A model generated the notes under the pieces. It was not told the origin of the DNA and did not search any database. It saw only the letters and a list, made by a program, of their open reading frames with translations. DNA of 64,000 nucleotides from Curtobacterium sp. MCLR17_032 (lineage in GTDB: Bacteria > Actinomycetota > Actinomycetes > Actinomycetales > Microbacteriaceae): contig NZ_CP126268.1 of assembly GCF_003234795.2 (NCBI RefSeq), forward strand, positions 3,162,001 to 3,226,000, read 5' to 3'. The translations under genes were made by a program, and so were the position numbers. Below are positions 46,931-55,800 of the stretch, piece after piece; within the stretch, counting starts at the first letter, position 1, and each line of letters begins with the position of its first letter.

Positions 46931-49728
46931 CGTGCGGCTCCGATGCTGAAGGCGTACAGCGTGGTGGAGGTGGCGCCCTTCGGCACGTCCATCCGGAACG
47001 CGGGCAGGGCGGTCGCCGCGTCGAGCGAGGCGCGGAACTGCTCCTGCTGCAGCAGGATGCCTGCCACGTCCTCGGCACGGACGTTGGCGTACCCGGCGGC
47101 GTTCTGCGAGGCGAGGGCCAGCTGGTAGTCGGCGGAGTCGGACTTCGCCGCGCTGGTCGCCATCGCACCGAGGATGCCGGACCCGTTGACCTTGCGGTCG
47201 CCGAGGTCGAGCATCACGCGGTTGAGGTCGCCGGTGAGCAGCGTGCTCGCACCCTCGACGTCGCGCGTCGATGCCGTGGTGCTCGCGTCGATCTGCGCGA
47301 GGCTCTGCTTCGTCTGGGCGTCGACCGCACTCGCCAGGGCGGCGTTCTCGCGCTCGAGCTTGCCCTTCTGTCCGTCGATCGTGCCCTTCGCGCCCGCCGT
47401 CACGTCCTTCGAGGTGGAGCGGAGGCCGGCGACGGACTGGTCGAACGCCTTGATGACGGCAGCGTTGCTCGTGGTGGCCTGCGCTGAGACGTCGCGGACC
47501 TGCTGGTCGATGAGGGCGTCGATCTTCTTCGAGGTCTCGGCGTCTGCGTCGGCGAACTTCTTCTTGACTTCCGCTCCGAGCTGGTTCTGCTGGTCTACGA
47601 CCCCCTGCAGGCCGGACTTGACCGCGGCGTCCGAATCGAGCAGCTGCTCGAGTACGGGCTGGAGATCACGGATCGAGCCTTGGACGTCCCCGTCGCCGGA
47701 AGCGAGTGCGTCTCTGACTTCGGACAGCTTCGCCTTGACGTCGTCGACGCTCGTCTGCAGTGTCGCAATCGCTCCTCCCACACCGCTGTCGGTGTCCTGG
47801 AGGTTGGTCGCGTCGATGACCGCCGTCCAGGAGGAGAACTGGTCCTTCAGCCGAGCATCCATGGGTGCGGGGTACGGGAACGGCGGGCTCAGTGGCTGCT
47901 GCTGCGTATTGTCATCGCCGTCGTCGCATGGGGTGCTCGTTAGATACGAGCGCAGCTTGTCCGCCTGTTCCTGGCTCAACCCAGTGGCTGACGGGAAGAG
48001 GCCAGTCGAATCGTCGCGAAGGATCAGCTTGCAGATTTGGTCGGCGAGGTCCTTGTTTTGCGCCTGCATCGAGTTGTCGAAGGTTCCCGTTTCGCCGATC
48101 AGCCGACGTGCGGCATCCGCCCGGGTGTGCACCGAGCCGACCTCGGCACGGACGCGTCCGATGTTCTGCTCGGCGAGGTCGATGCTGTTGGACAGTTCCT
48201 GCAGCGCCTGTTTCGTTTTACCGGAACTGGCGGAAGAGTCGTCCTGCAGGGCCGTCAGCCGGTCGTGGATCACCCCGACGTCCTCGCTGACCGTCTGATA
48301 GCTCTTCAGCGCTGCAGCAGCGAGTTGGGGGTTCAGGCTGGCAGCGAGCGCGTCACCCGATGTCACGAGGTCGGCCAGAGCCGAAGTGATCGTCGTCGAC
48401 GACGCGAAGAGCGCGCACGTCAACGACGACTTCGCGTCATCGGCGGCACACTTCTCTGCTGTCGGGTCACTCGGCCCTACCGACGATGCCAGCTGCGCGC
48501 TGACCTGCTGCTTGCAGGCCTCGCTCGCATCTGCGTACCCGGCGAGCTGAGCGGACACGCGCAGCAGGTTGCCGTAGACGCTGGCGCCACCGGTCGCCTG
48601 CCGCGGTTCTGCCGCGCAGCCGTTGCCGTCGATCGCGGGGGTGGGCGCGGTCGCAGAGGTGTCACCGAGGAGCGCGTCGAGGCTGCCGGTGGTCTCCTGC
48701 AGCTGCTGCAGGACCGTGGACTGGGTGCCGCTCACCGTGGACCCGAGGTCGCCCTTGAGCGATCCGAGCTGCCCCGACAGCGACTTCATTGTGCTGGCCA
48801 ACGACGAGCTGCTCTCCTTGAGCCGCTCGGCCGTCCGGACACCGAGGGTCGCGGAGGTCGTCTCGAGGTTCGACCGGACCTCGGTGATCGTGCTGCCGGC
48901 GCGCGCCAGGACCTCGTTGACCTGGGAGATGAGGTCGATCGTCCGCCGCTGCAGTGCCAGCTCGGAGTCGGTGTCGGACCCGAAGGCCGCGTTTACCACG
49001 CCGGTCGAGGAGAGGTCCGTCGAGATGCCCGGCTGCGCGGCCATGTCGAACGACGGTGCTGCGAAGTCGTCGACGTTCGCGACGAGGTGCAGGGTCGTGC
49101 TGGCGCCCGACGTCGGCGGAGCGAGCAGGCGTCCCCACTGCACGACCGCGTCGCCGTCGCCGTTGGCGCTCACGACACCGTCCGTCGCGGTGGCGTCGTT
49201 GGACGTGTCGGTGACGATCTTGCTCGGCTTCGTGCCGGGCAGGACGGTCGACGCCGCGATGCTGAAGGGAGCGCCGACGAGGGCCGGAGTCGTCCGGGAG
49301 GCGCCTGCCACGTCGTACGTGAGGTTGCGGGACCGCACGGTCAGGTTCTCGACGGTCAGGTCGATCTCGACCCGTCCGGAGTAACCCGCCAGGTCCGCGA
49401 GGTCGGTACCGCTCTTCTTGGCGGTCGTGTACTGCGTCGTCACGCGGAGCGGCAGGTCCGTGGCGGCCTTCGCGGTGTCGTGCTCGGTGACCGACGACGA
49501 CGAGCCGTCCTTGCCGACCGAGATCGCGGTGTCGGAGATCGCGGTGATCGACCCGTCCGCCGCCAGCTTCGTGTCGACCGTCTGAAGCACACGCGACGGC
49601 TTCTCGACCGTCTGGTCCGACGAGGTGCACCCCGAGAGCACCAACGCAGCAGCACCCGCCATCGCGACCACGGCGAGCGCGCGGCCGTTCCTCGTTCGTA
49701 CCCCTGGATGCAGCATGCGCAACGACAT
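46927..49728 (-). CDS. Large coiled-coil lipoprotein of the export module
   Basis: A 933-residue lipoprotein. Signal peptide is followed by lipobox LVLSGC (Cys 34). A beta-rich region (about 40-260) is followed by long heptad-rich helices (about 270-360, 480-560, 640-860) that should form coiled coils. The middle part (about 390-710, bases 47590-48560) has visibly lower GC than the ends, suggesting recombination. I do not recognise a family; a structural or receptor role at the cell surface is inference. It heads the operon with the binding-fold protein and the ATPase. Confidence 0.68.
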   Translation of the reverse strand: MSLRMLHPGVRTRNGRALAVVAMAGAAALVLSGCTSSDQTVEKPSRVLQTVDTKLAADGSITAISDTAISVGKDGSSSSVTEHDTAKAATDLPLRVTTQYTTAKKSGTDLADLAGYSGRVEIDLTVENLTVRSRNLTYDVAGASRTTPALVGAPFSIAASTVLPGTKPSKIVTDTSNDATATDGVVSANGDGDAVVQWGRLLAPPTSGASTTLHLVANVDDFAAPSFDMAAQPGISTDLSSTGVVNAAFGSDTDSELALQRRTIDLISQVNEVLARAGSTITEVRSNLETTSATLGVRTAERLKESSSSLASTMKSLSGQLGSLKGDLGSTVSGTQSTVLQQLQETTGSLDALLGDTSATAPTPAIDGNGCAAEPRQATGGASVYGNLLRVSAQLAGYADASEACKQQVSAQLASSVGPSDPTAEKCAADDAKSSLTCALFASSTTITSALADLVTSGDALAASLNPQLAAAALKSYQTVSEDVGVIHDRLTALQDDSSASSGKTKQALQELSNSIDLAEQNIGRVRAEVGSVHTRADAARRLIGETGTFDNSMQAQNKDLADQICKLILRDDSTGLFPSATGLSQEQADKLRSYLTSTPCDDGDDNTQQQPLSPPFPYPAPMDARLKDQFSSWTAVIDATNLQDTDSGVGGAIATLQTSVDDVKAKLSEVRDALASGDGDVQGSIRDLQPVLEQLLDSDAAVKSGLQGVVDQQNQLGAEVKKKFADADAETSKKIDALIDQQVRDVSAQATTSNAAVIKAFDQSVAGLRSTSKDVTAGAKGTIDGQKGKLERENAALASAVDAQTKQSLAQIDASTTASTRDVEGASTLLTGDLNRVMLDLGDRKVNGSGILGAMATSAAKSDSADYQLALASQNAAGYANVRAEDVAGILLQQEQFRASLDAATALPAFRMDVPKGATSTTLYAFSIGAAR

Positions 49729-49765
49729 TGACGACCGTCCCCCTCAAGAACCGACAAGCGTGTTG

Positions 49766-49771
49766 ATCTTA
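49766..49771 (-). promoter_or_regulatory. Possible -10 box of the lipoprotein operon
   Basis: TAAGAT on the minus strand, 38 bases before the lipoprotein start. No clear -35. A CCTGTGGAGAACGG motif lies just upstream (complement at 49796-49809). Confidence 0.35.
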
Positions 49772-49901
49772 GCCGGGCAGCGCACCTCCCGGGTTCCGTT
49801 CTCCACAGGCTCGGGACTCCCCCGTTCGGGCCACGTCGGGTATCAACCACGCTCCGCGGTCCCTCACCGTTGCCGGCGGCGTCCCGGATGGGAGGCGCCC
49901 T

Positions 49902-49924
49902 GGTTCAGCGTTGCTCGCTGAACC
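49902..49924 (-). terminator. Terminator of the paralog array
   Basis: GGTTCAGCG-TTGCT-CGCTGAACC is a perfect hairpin 13 bases after the last array gene. Confidence 0.65.
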
Positions 49925-49937
49925 CGAAGACGACCAC

Positions 49938-50354
49938 TCACTCACGCACGCTGACGAGGACTTCGCGGAAACGGAACGAAGCCGCACCGATCTCGAAACG
50001 GGTCCGTCCTCCTGCTTCGAGCCGAGCAGCGATCGCGTCCTTGTTGTCAGCCGTGACCCCTCGCCGGAGCACGAGCGGTCCGCACTCCTTGGTCGAGATC
50101 TCGACCTGGTCGAACGACGATCCGATCCCCTTGCCCGAGGAGCTCGATCCGACGTCTCCCTCGGCGGCTGTGACGGTGCACGCGACGGAGATCACGTGGG
50201 ACCGGTCGTCGGCATGCAACGCATACGATCCGCCGAGGACCAGCACCGTGACCAGAGCCATCGCGACCAGGATCACGACGACGAGGACTCCGCCCCGTCG
50301 TCGTTCGGGCTCCGCGTCAGATCCGGCTGCGGTACTCACGACGCGCTCAGTCAT
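49938..50354 (-). CDS. Array paralog 6: one-TM protein, putative immunity
   Basis: A 138-residue protein: charged N-terminus, one span (about 22-42) and an outside domain. It shares the array signature: DDRSHVISVACTV (first Cys), SSSSGKGIGSSFDQV, STKECGPLVLRRGVTADN (second Cys) and FEIGAASF. The positive-inside rule puts the domain outside, where the two cysteines could form a disulfide. It is the last of six tandem relatives downstream of the RHS gene, 30 bases after paralog 5. An immunity function is inferred from position and multiplicity only. Confidence 0.7.
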   Translation of the reverse strand: MTERVVSTAAGSDAEPERRRGGVLVVVILVAMALVTVLVLGGSYALHADDRSHVISVACTVTAAEGDVGSSSSGKGIGSSFDQVEISTKECGPLVLRRGVTADNKDAIAARLEAGGRTRFEIGAASFRFREVLVSVRE

Positions 50355-50384
50355 GCCGCGCCTTCCATGATGACCTTCGACAGA

Positions 50385-50807
50385 TCATGCGGGTCGGTAC
50401 CCGAGCAGTTCCGGAGATGCGCCGAACACTCGCAGCAGACTCCGCAGCGTCAAGGATCCGTCACCGACTTCGAGGTCGTACGTGGTTCCGCTCTTGAAGC
50501 TCGATGCGACGTCACGGCTGTTGTCCTTCGTGACTCCCTCACGCAGGACGAACTTGCCACACTCGCGTGACTCGATGACGACCTGCGGTGTCGATGCGCC
50601 GACGCCCTTCGCCGAGCGCGAAGCTCCGGTGCTCGCTTCCGCGGAAGAGACCACGCATACCAATCGCACGCGGTGTGCGTCGTCGTAGGACCGGAGCACC
50701 GCCGGCCCGGCGAGGAAGAACGAACTCACGAAGACGATGACGGCGGCCCACAGCACGAACAACACCCGCGCTGTTGTCTTCGACATCTTGCGCTTCGAAA
50801 CAGGCAT
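50385..50807 (-). CDS. Array paralog 5: one-TM protein, putative immunity
   Basis: A 140-residue protein from ATG at 50807, with GGAG well spaced upstream; the open frame extends to 50951. Basic tail KRKMSK, one span (about 14-36), then the shared domain: RSYDDAHRVRLVCVV, ASRSAKGVGASTPQV, ESRECGKFVLREGVTKDN and LEVGDGSLTLRSLL. Both conserved cysteines are present. Between it and paralog 4 lie 140 bases with no gene. Confidence 0.7.
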   Translation of the reverse strand: MPVSKRKMSKTTARVLFVLWAAVIVFVSSFFLAGPAVLRSYDDAHRVRLVCVVSSAEASTGASRSAKGVGASTPQVVIESRECGKFVLREGVTKDNSRDVASSFKSGTTYDLEVGDGSLTLRSLLRVFGASPELLGYRPA

Positions 50808-50947
50808 CATGGACTCCGAATTCAGCGATCGACTCGAGGTCGAACCAAGGTGAGCGCGCGTGGCCTTGGAATTGATGGTCGTGATGTGCGGCTGATCAAC
50901 CGGCGGGTCGCGACACGTTCCGATGTGGACCTGTGCCGATCTCCCGG

Positions 50948-51384
50948 TCACGCGGCCTTTCGGTAACTCATGATCTCTGGTCGCACCCGAAGGACTCCGA
51001 GCATTTCACGCAAATCGAAGGAGCCCGCTCCGACGACGAATTCCCAGTCACCTGGCTTCAGCGAGGCAGCAACACGATCGCAGTTCTCGTCGGTGATTCC
51101 GTGCTGGATCGTCAGAGCGCCACAATTCTTGGTCGTGACGTCGACCTGGGGAGTGGTCGTACTCGACAGGTTCGTCGATGACACCGACACCGACGTCGCT
51201 TCAACTGAAGACACCTCACAGGTGAGCCTCTTCGGATGCGAAAGGTCGAACGCACGAGCGCGAGCGGACCAAACACGAACACCGAGAGGATGACGGCAAC
51301 GGAGAGAAGCCACACAAGAGTGACGGTCGCACTTTTGCGCTTCGACATCCAGGGACCGTCCCCGAGGGCGAGGCTATGACTCAT
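50948..51384 (-). pseudogene. Array paralog 4, frameshifted
   Basis: The N-terminal part (MSKRKSATV, span FGPLALVRS) is in one frame, and the extracytoplasmic domain (FDLSHPKRLTCEV, NCGALTIQHGITDEN, FVVGAGSFDLREML) is in another. The switch lies near 51250. Comparison with the paralogs suggests loss of a single base before the FDLSH codon run. The rest of the domain is intact, including both cysteines, so the lesion is recent or a sequencing error. As written, the membrane and domain parts cannot be joined. Confidence 0.75.
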
Positions 51385-51514
51385 GACTTCCACTCATCCT
51401 CGGGGAATGAAATACGTCGATGCACGAGGCGCCTTTGCACAACCGGCTTTCTCATGCCTCTCCCCTCGCGATCGTCTGACGTTTCTGCGACCTTCGGGCA
51501 GGTAGCAAATCGAT

Positions 51515-51982
51515 TCATTCATCGCCGTCCGCACGCACGCCGGAAACGTCGGGAGCCATCCCGACAGCTTGAAACAACCCAAGGAGGCGTGCGGAACCTT
51601 CACCTATCCGGAAAGCATAACGCTCACCTCTGACGATCTCAGCAGCCCTCTTCTTCGCGAGGTCAGCAGTGAGCCCTCGGCTCATCACCAGAGTGCCGCA
51701 ATCCGGCGACCGGTACTGCACTTGGGGCGACGATGTGCCTGCCCCCTTCAGCGACCGGCTCGAAGCCGAGCCAGCGTAGGCGGCTGTCACCTTGCAACTG
51801 ATCGTCGTCGTGTGCGCGCTGTCGTACCTCGTGAGGATTTCGGGTCCGATCAGGAACACGAACAGCACGATCGCGAAGAGCGCCAATACGAGCAGCGACG
51901 CCACCCACTGCACAGGCCTCGAGTACTTTCGCACGCTCTCACCGTTCTGGTCCAAGGGGTCCACATTCACTCCTTTCGTCAT
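51515..51982 (-). CDS. Array paralog 3: one-TM protein, putative immunity
   Basis: A 155-residue protein with a GGAGG site four bases before its ATG. Cytoplasmic tail of about 27 residues, one span (VASLLVLALFAIVLFVFLIG), then the shared domain: TRYDSAHTTTISCKV, ASSRSLKGAGTSSPQV, SPDCGTLVMSRGLTAD and FRIGEGSARLLGLF. It is the most divergent intact copy. Base composition here and in the 130-base gap downstream (51385-51514) is clearly lower in GC than the rest of the window. Confidence 0.7.
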   Translation of the reverse strand: MTKGVNVDPLDQNGESVRKYSRPVQWVASLLVLALFAIVLFVFLIGPEILTRYDSAHTTTISCKVTAAYAGSASSRSLKGAGTSSPQVQYRSPDCGTLVMSRGLTADLAKKRAAEIVRGERYAFRIGEGSARLLGLFQAVGMAPDVSGVRADGDE

Positions 51983-52000
51983 GCCGCCTCCAACTCGATC

Positions 52001-52311
52001 TCACGCGCGTCGGGGCTCCCTGACGAACACCGCCTGCCGAATGGTGTTCAAGAAGGGATGCAGCTTGTACGAGCCTGCCCCGATCCAGAACTTCCACGTC
52101 GTGTTGGCAGCGACGCCGTCAGCGGTGGATCCCTTGGTCTCCGACGTCACGCCCCAGCGCAGCGTCAACGTCCCGCATTCCGACGTCTCGATCACGACCG
52201 CGCGCTCGGTACAGGGTGTCGGATCGTCGAGCAACCACCGACGAGACGATTCCGACTCTTCGAGCGCTTCGGTCCGGTGAACACACAGGTTATGGATGAG
52301 GCCACGATCAC
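52001..52311 (-). pseudogene. Array paralog 2: deleted and partly inverted copy
   Basis: The 3' half (52022-52199) is a near copy of paralog 1 (52418-52595), exactly 396 bases apart. Next, 52200-52237 matches paralog 1 bases 52596-52632 in inverted orientation. The sequence that should encode the membrane span (paralog 1, about 52633-52770) is missing, and the copy resumes with the N-terminal tail (KRSKSRNRLV). A TGA follows the inverted piece, so no joined product is possible. Confidence 0.8.
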
Positions 52312-52595
52312 TCCCCTCGTCCTCTCCCGCTTCCAGCGATCCGGGCCATCGGATCCGAACATGCGGCCAGCCACGGGAAAGCGACCCGACTCGACCTCAG
52401 GCGCGTCGGAACTCCTTGACGAACACCGCCTGCCGGATGGTGTTCAGGAAGGGATGCAGCTTGTACGAGCCGGCCCCGACCTCGAACTTCCACGTCGTCC
52501 CGGCCGCGAAGCCATCAGCGATGGATTCCTTGTTGTCCGCCGTCACACCCCAGCGCAGCGTCAACGTCCCGCAGTCCGACGTCTCGATCACGACC
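52022..52595. repeat. Direct duplication within the paralog array
   Basis: Bases 52022-52199 and 52418-52595 align without gaps at high identity (offset 396). The duplication covers the CG-motif half of the domain and created paralog 2. Confidence 0.85.
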
Positions 52596-52846
52596 TGGTT
52601 GCTGGACGAACCGACACCCTTGACCGAGCGCGAAGACCCCACGCCGGTGTGGGCAGAGCGCACCTCGCAGGTCACCTCGGTGCGGTGGGAGGCGTCGTAC
52701 GCCTTCAGGGTGATCGGACCGACGAAGATCACGAGCACCGGCACCAGGACCACCAGCACGAGGATCCCGATCGCGACGAGACGATCACGGCGCTTCGAGC
52801 GCCTCGGCTTCGTGCGGGCATCGGTCTTCGATGAAGCCACGGTCAT
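52397..52846 (-). CDS. Array paralog 1: one-TM protein, putative immunity
   Basis: A 149-residue protein: basic tail (KPRRSKRRDR), one span (about 23-45), and the shared outside domain with KAYDASHRTEVTCEV, GSSRSVKGVGSSSNQV, ETSDCGTLTLRWGVTADN and FEVGAGSYKLHPFL. Its start lies 51 bases after the RHS stop on the same strand. This position, directly behind a polymorphic-toxin-like gene, is where a cognate immunity gene is expected. No known immunity family is recognised. Confidence 0.75.
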   Translation of the reverse strand: MTVASSKTDARTKPRRSKRRDRLVAIGILVLVVLVPVLVIFVGPITLKAYDASHRTEVTCEVRSAHTGVGSSRSVKGVGSSSNQVVIETSDCGTLTLRWGVTADNKESIADGFAAGTTWKFEVGAGSYKLHPFLNTIRQAVFVKEFRRA

Positions 52847-52897
52847 TCTCCTCGTCCTTCCGGTCAGCGGCGGGCGCTAGTGCAGCGGTCTCGTCGA

Positions 52898-55800
52898 TCA
52901 GCCGACACCGGAGACGATGCCGTTGATCCCGTCCTGGAGGTAGTCTCCAGGATCCTTGCCGACGAGGACGTCGTTCACGACGCTGGCCGCTCCACCCGCG
53001 ACGTGGTCCACGACCCCGTCGACCGCGCTGTTCCAGCGAGCGATGTTCGGGGCGACGCCGCCTTCGGGCAGCCGCACATGGCGTCCAGTCGGGAACCGCG
53101 GCTCGATGTCCAGACGGTCGAGGACTGTGCTGCTCGCCTTTCCGGCCCCCAAGTTGAACGCGGCTCCGGTACCGAACCCGACCGCAGCGTTCTGGACGTA
53201 CCCGCCGACCGTCTGGTTCTCGCCGTTGAAGGCGTAGTCGGTCATGTTGGAAGCTGCGCCGGAAGTCCCCGCAGCGATCGTCGATCGTCCCACCGTCGAG
53301 AAGATCGGCGCTGCGGCGCGTTGCACCACCTGCCCTCCGACGTTGCCGACCGCTGGCGCCAGCTTCGACAGCCCGAGAGCCGCGCCGCCTCCGGCTGCGC
53401 CACCGACGCCGCCGATCACCGCGTCGACTCCGGCTTTGTTCCAGTCGACGGATCCGTTCTGGAGTTTCTGGGTCCCGACCGAGATGCCCCCGGAGATGAG
53501 GGCTCCGGAAGCCGCCATGAGGGCGACGCCTGCGGGTCCGCCGACACCGGTGCACATCAGGACAACGCCGGCGACGATCGCGACCCCCGCGATCAACATG
53601 GCGTGCTCGTCGGCCCATGTCTTGAGGCCCCCCTGGTGCGCATCCCGGTACGCCTGCAAGTCCTTGTCCGTCGCCGGCCGCAACCCCAGCGGGTCGATCG
53701 CGTGCAGCGGGTCGTTCCCCGCGTACGAGTACGGGTTCCCCGCCCAGCCCGCGCCGACGATCGGCGCCAGCGGGTCCGTCGACAGGAACCCCTTGGCCAC
53801 CGGGTCGTACACCCGAGCCCCGAGCCACTCCATGCCGCCGATGCTCAGGCTCCCACCGGGGGTCAGCCCGATGCCCGCCGGCAGCTCCGCTCGACCGGCA
53901 GCCCCGACCGTCGACGCCAGGAGCGCCCACGGATCGGCCGCATCGGTGGCCCGTTCTCCGCGCCATCCCGACGCCGTCCAGTCACCGTCCACGGCGACGA
54001 TGCCGCCCGGCAACTCAAGGACAGGCGTCGCTCCGACGGAGGTCAGGGACGGCACGCCCGCGGCGGTGTCCCACCAGACCTCGGCCCCGCCCGCGTCGGC
54101 GACCTCGCCCAGGGCGTCGGTCCAGACCTCGATCCGGCCGGTCTCGCCGTAGGACGCGTCCCGTTCGACGACGCCGGCCAGGAAGCCGAGGTCCGACCAC
54201 GCGTACTCGGTGGTGGACCCGTCCGGAGCAGTGCGCCGGACGCGCCGCCCCAGCCCGTCGTGGACAAACTCGGTCCGGGAACCGTCGGCGGTGGTGGTGA
54301 CGAGCAGCTGACCGGCAGCGTCGTACTCGTGCCGTTGTCCGGCGCCATCGACGGTCTCGGCGACGAGACGCCCGCCCGCGTCGTACTGCCAGGTGCGTCC
54401 GGAGCCGCTGCCGTCGAGGGCACTGACGAGTTGCGCCGCGGCGTCGTGACCGTAGACGACGCGGCCGTCGGATCCGGCGATCGCGCTGATGCGGTCGTCC
54501 TCGTCGCGTTCGATCCGGGTCGTCGTGCTGCCGTTCGGCGTGGTCACGGTGTGCTCCACGAGCGACCCGCGCTCGTAGGACCACGACTGGATGACGTCAC
54601 CGGTCGACGCCTGGACGATGCGGCCCAGCGCGTCCGAGCTGAAGACGGCCGGGGTGAGGCCGTCCCGCTCCACGGCGACGATCCGACCCAGGACATCGCG
54701 ACGCCACGTCGTGCGCCGCCCGTCGGGGTCCGTGCGCGCCGTGCGGCGTCCGTCGGCGTCGTACTGCCACGACGTCGCCCGTCCACCGCGGCTGCGCCGG
54801 ACGAGCAGACCGCGTCGGTCGAAGCAGAGTTCGTGCTCGGTGTCCCGCCCCGGGCCGCGGGTGTGGTCGGTGACGACGACCGCTCGGCGAGTGGTGTCGT
54901 ACGCCGTGTCCGCGACGACCGTTCCGTCGACCGAGAGCTGCTCCTCACGCCCCGCCGCGTCGTACGTCCACCGGAGCACGTGGCCGTCCGGGTCGGTCTG
55001 CTCGGTCCGGCGGCCGGCGGCGTCGTACCGCGCGGTGGTGCTCCGGCCGAGCGGATCGGTGATCCCGGTCAACCGGCCGGACCGGTCGTACGTGTACCGG
55101 GTGACCCCGCCGAGCGGGTCGGTCGCGCCGACCAGGTGCCCGTCGGCGTCGTACGTGTAGGTCGTGACCCCGCCCAGGCCGTTCTCGGCCTCGACGAGCT
55201 GACCGGCGGCGTCGTAGCGGAACCGACGTCGGCCGTGACGGGTGTCGTGGACGGAGACGAGCCTCCCTGCCGCGTCCCAGCGCCAGCGGGAGGTGCCCTC
55301 GCCCGGCGTGGTGCGCGCGACCACGCGCCCGGCGACGTCGTACTCGGTGCGCTCGACGTCGCCCGTGGGCAGGGTCCGTGCGACGACGCGCGACTCGGCG
55401 TCGTAGGTGACCGTCGTGCGGTTCCCGAGAGCGTCGACGGCAGCTGACGGACGGCCGCAGGCGTCGTACTCGTAGGTGGTCCGCTGGCCGCTCGGTGCGA
55501 CGATCGCGACGATCCGACCAGCCAGGTCCCGCTCGAGGCGGGTGAGCCCGCCCTCGCCGTCGACCAGCTCGACCGGCCGACCACAGGCGTCGTACGTGAC
55601 GAGCTCGGTTCCGGTCTCGTCGGAGGTGACCTCGACAGGGCGCCCGAATTCGTCCGAACGGACGGTCGTCGTCGCGAACGCATCCGCGAGGGTGGCGATG
55701 CCGGTCGCCGGGTCGTCGGAGAACTCGCGCCGGACGCCGGTGGGATCGGTCACCGCGCGCAGGTCGCCGTTGACCCCGTACTCCCGCCGCCAGACGGCGC

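Noticed and set aside
47174..48298. 374-codon plus-strand frame within the lipoprotein gene
   Set aside because: Antisense, serine/arginine-rich shadow; the minus strand has signal peptide, lipobox and heptads.
52880..55447. 855-codon plus-strand frame
   Set aside because: It is the mirror of the RHS YD repeats, Arg/Val/Gly-biased with no domain, and has no gene-like start.
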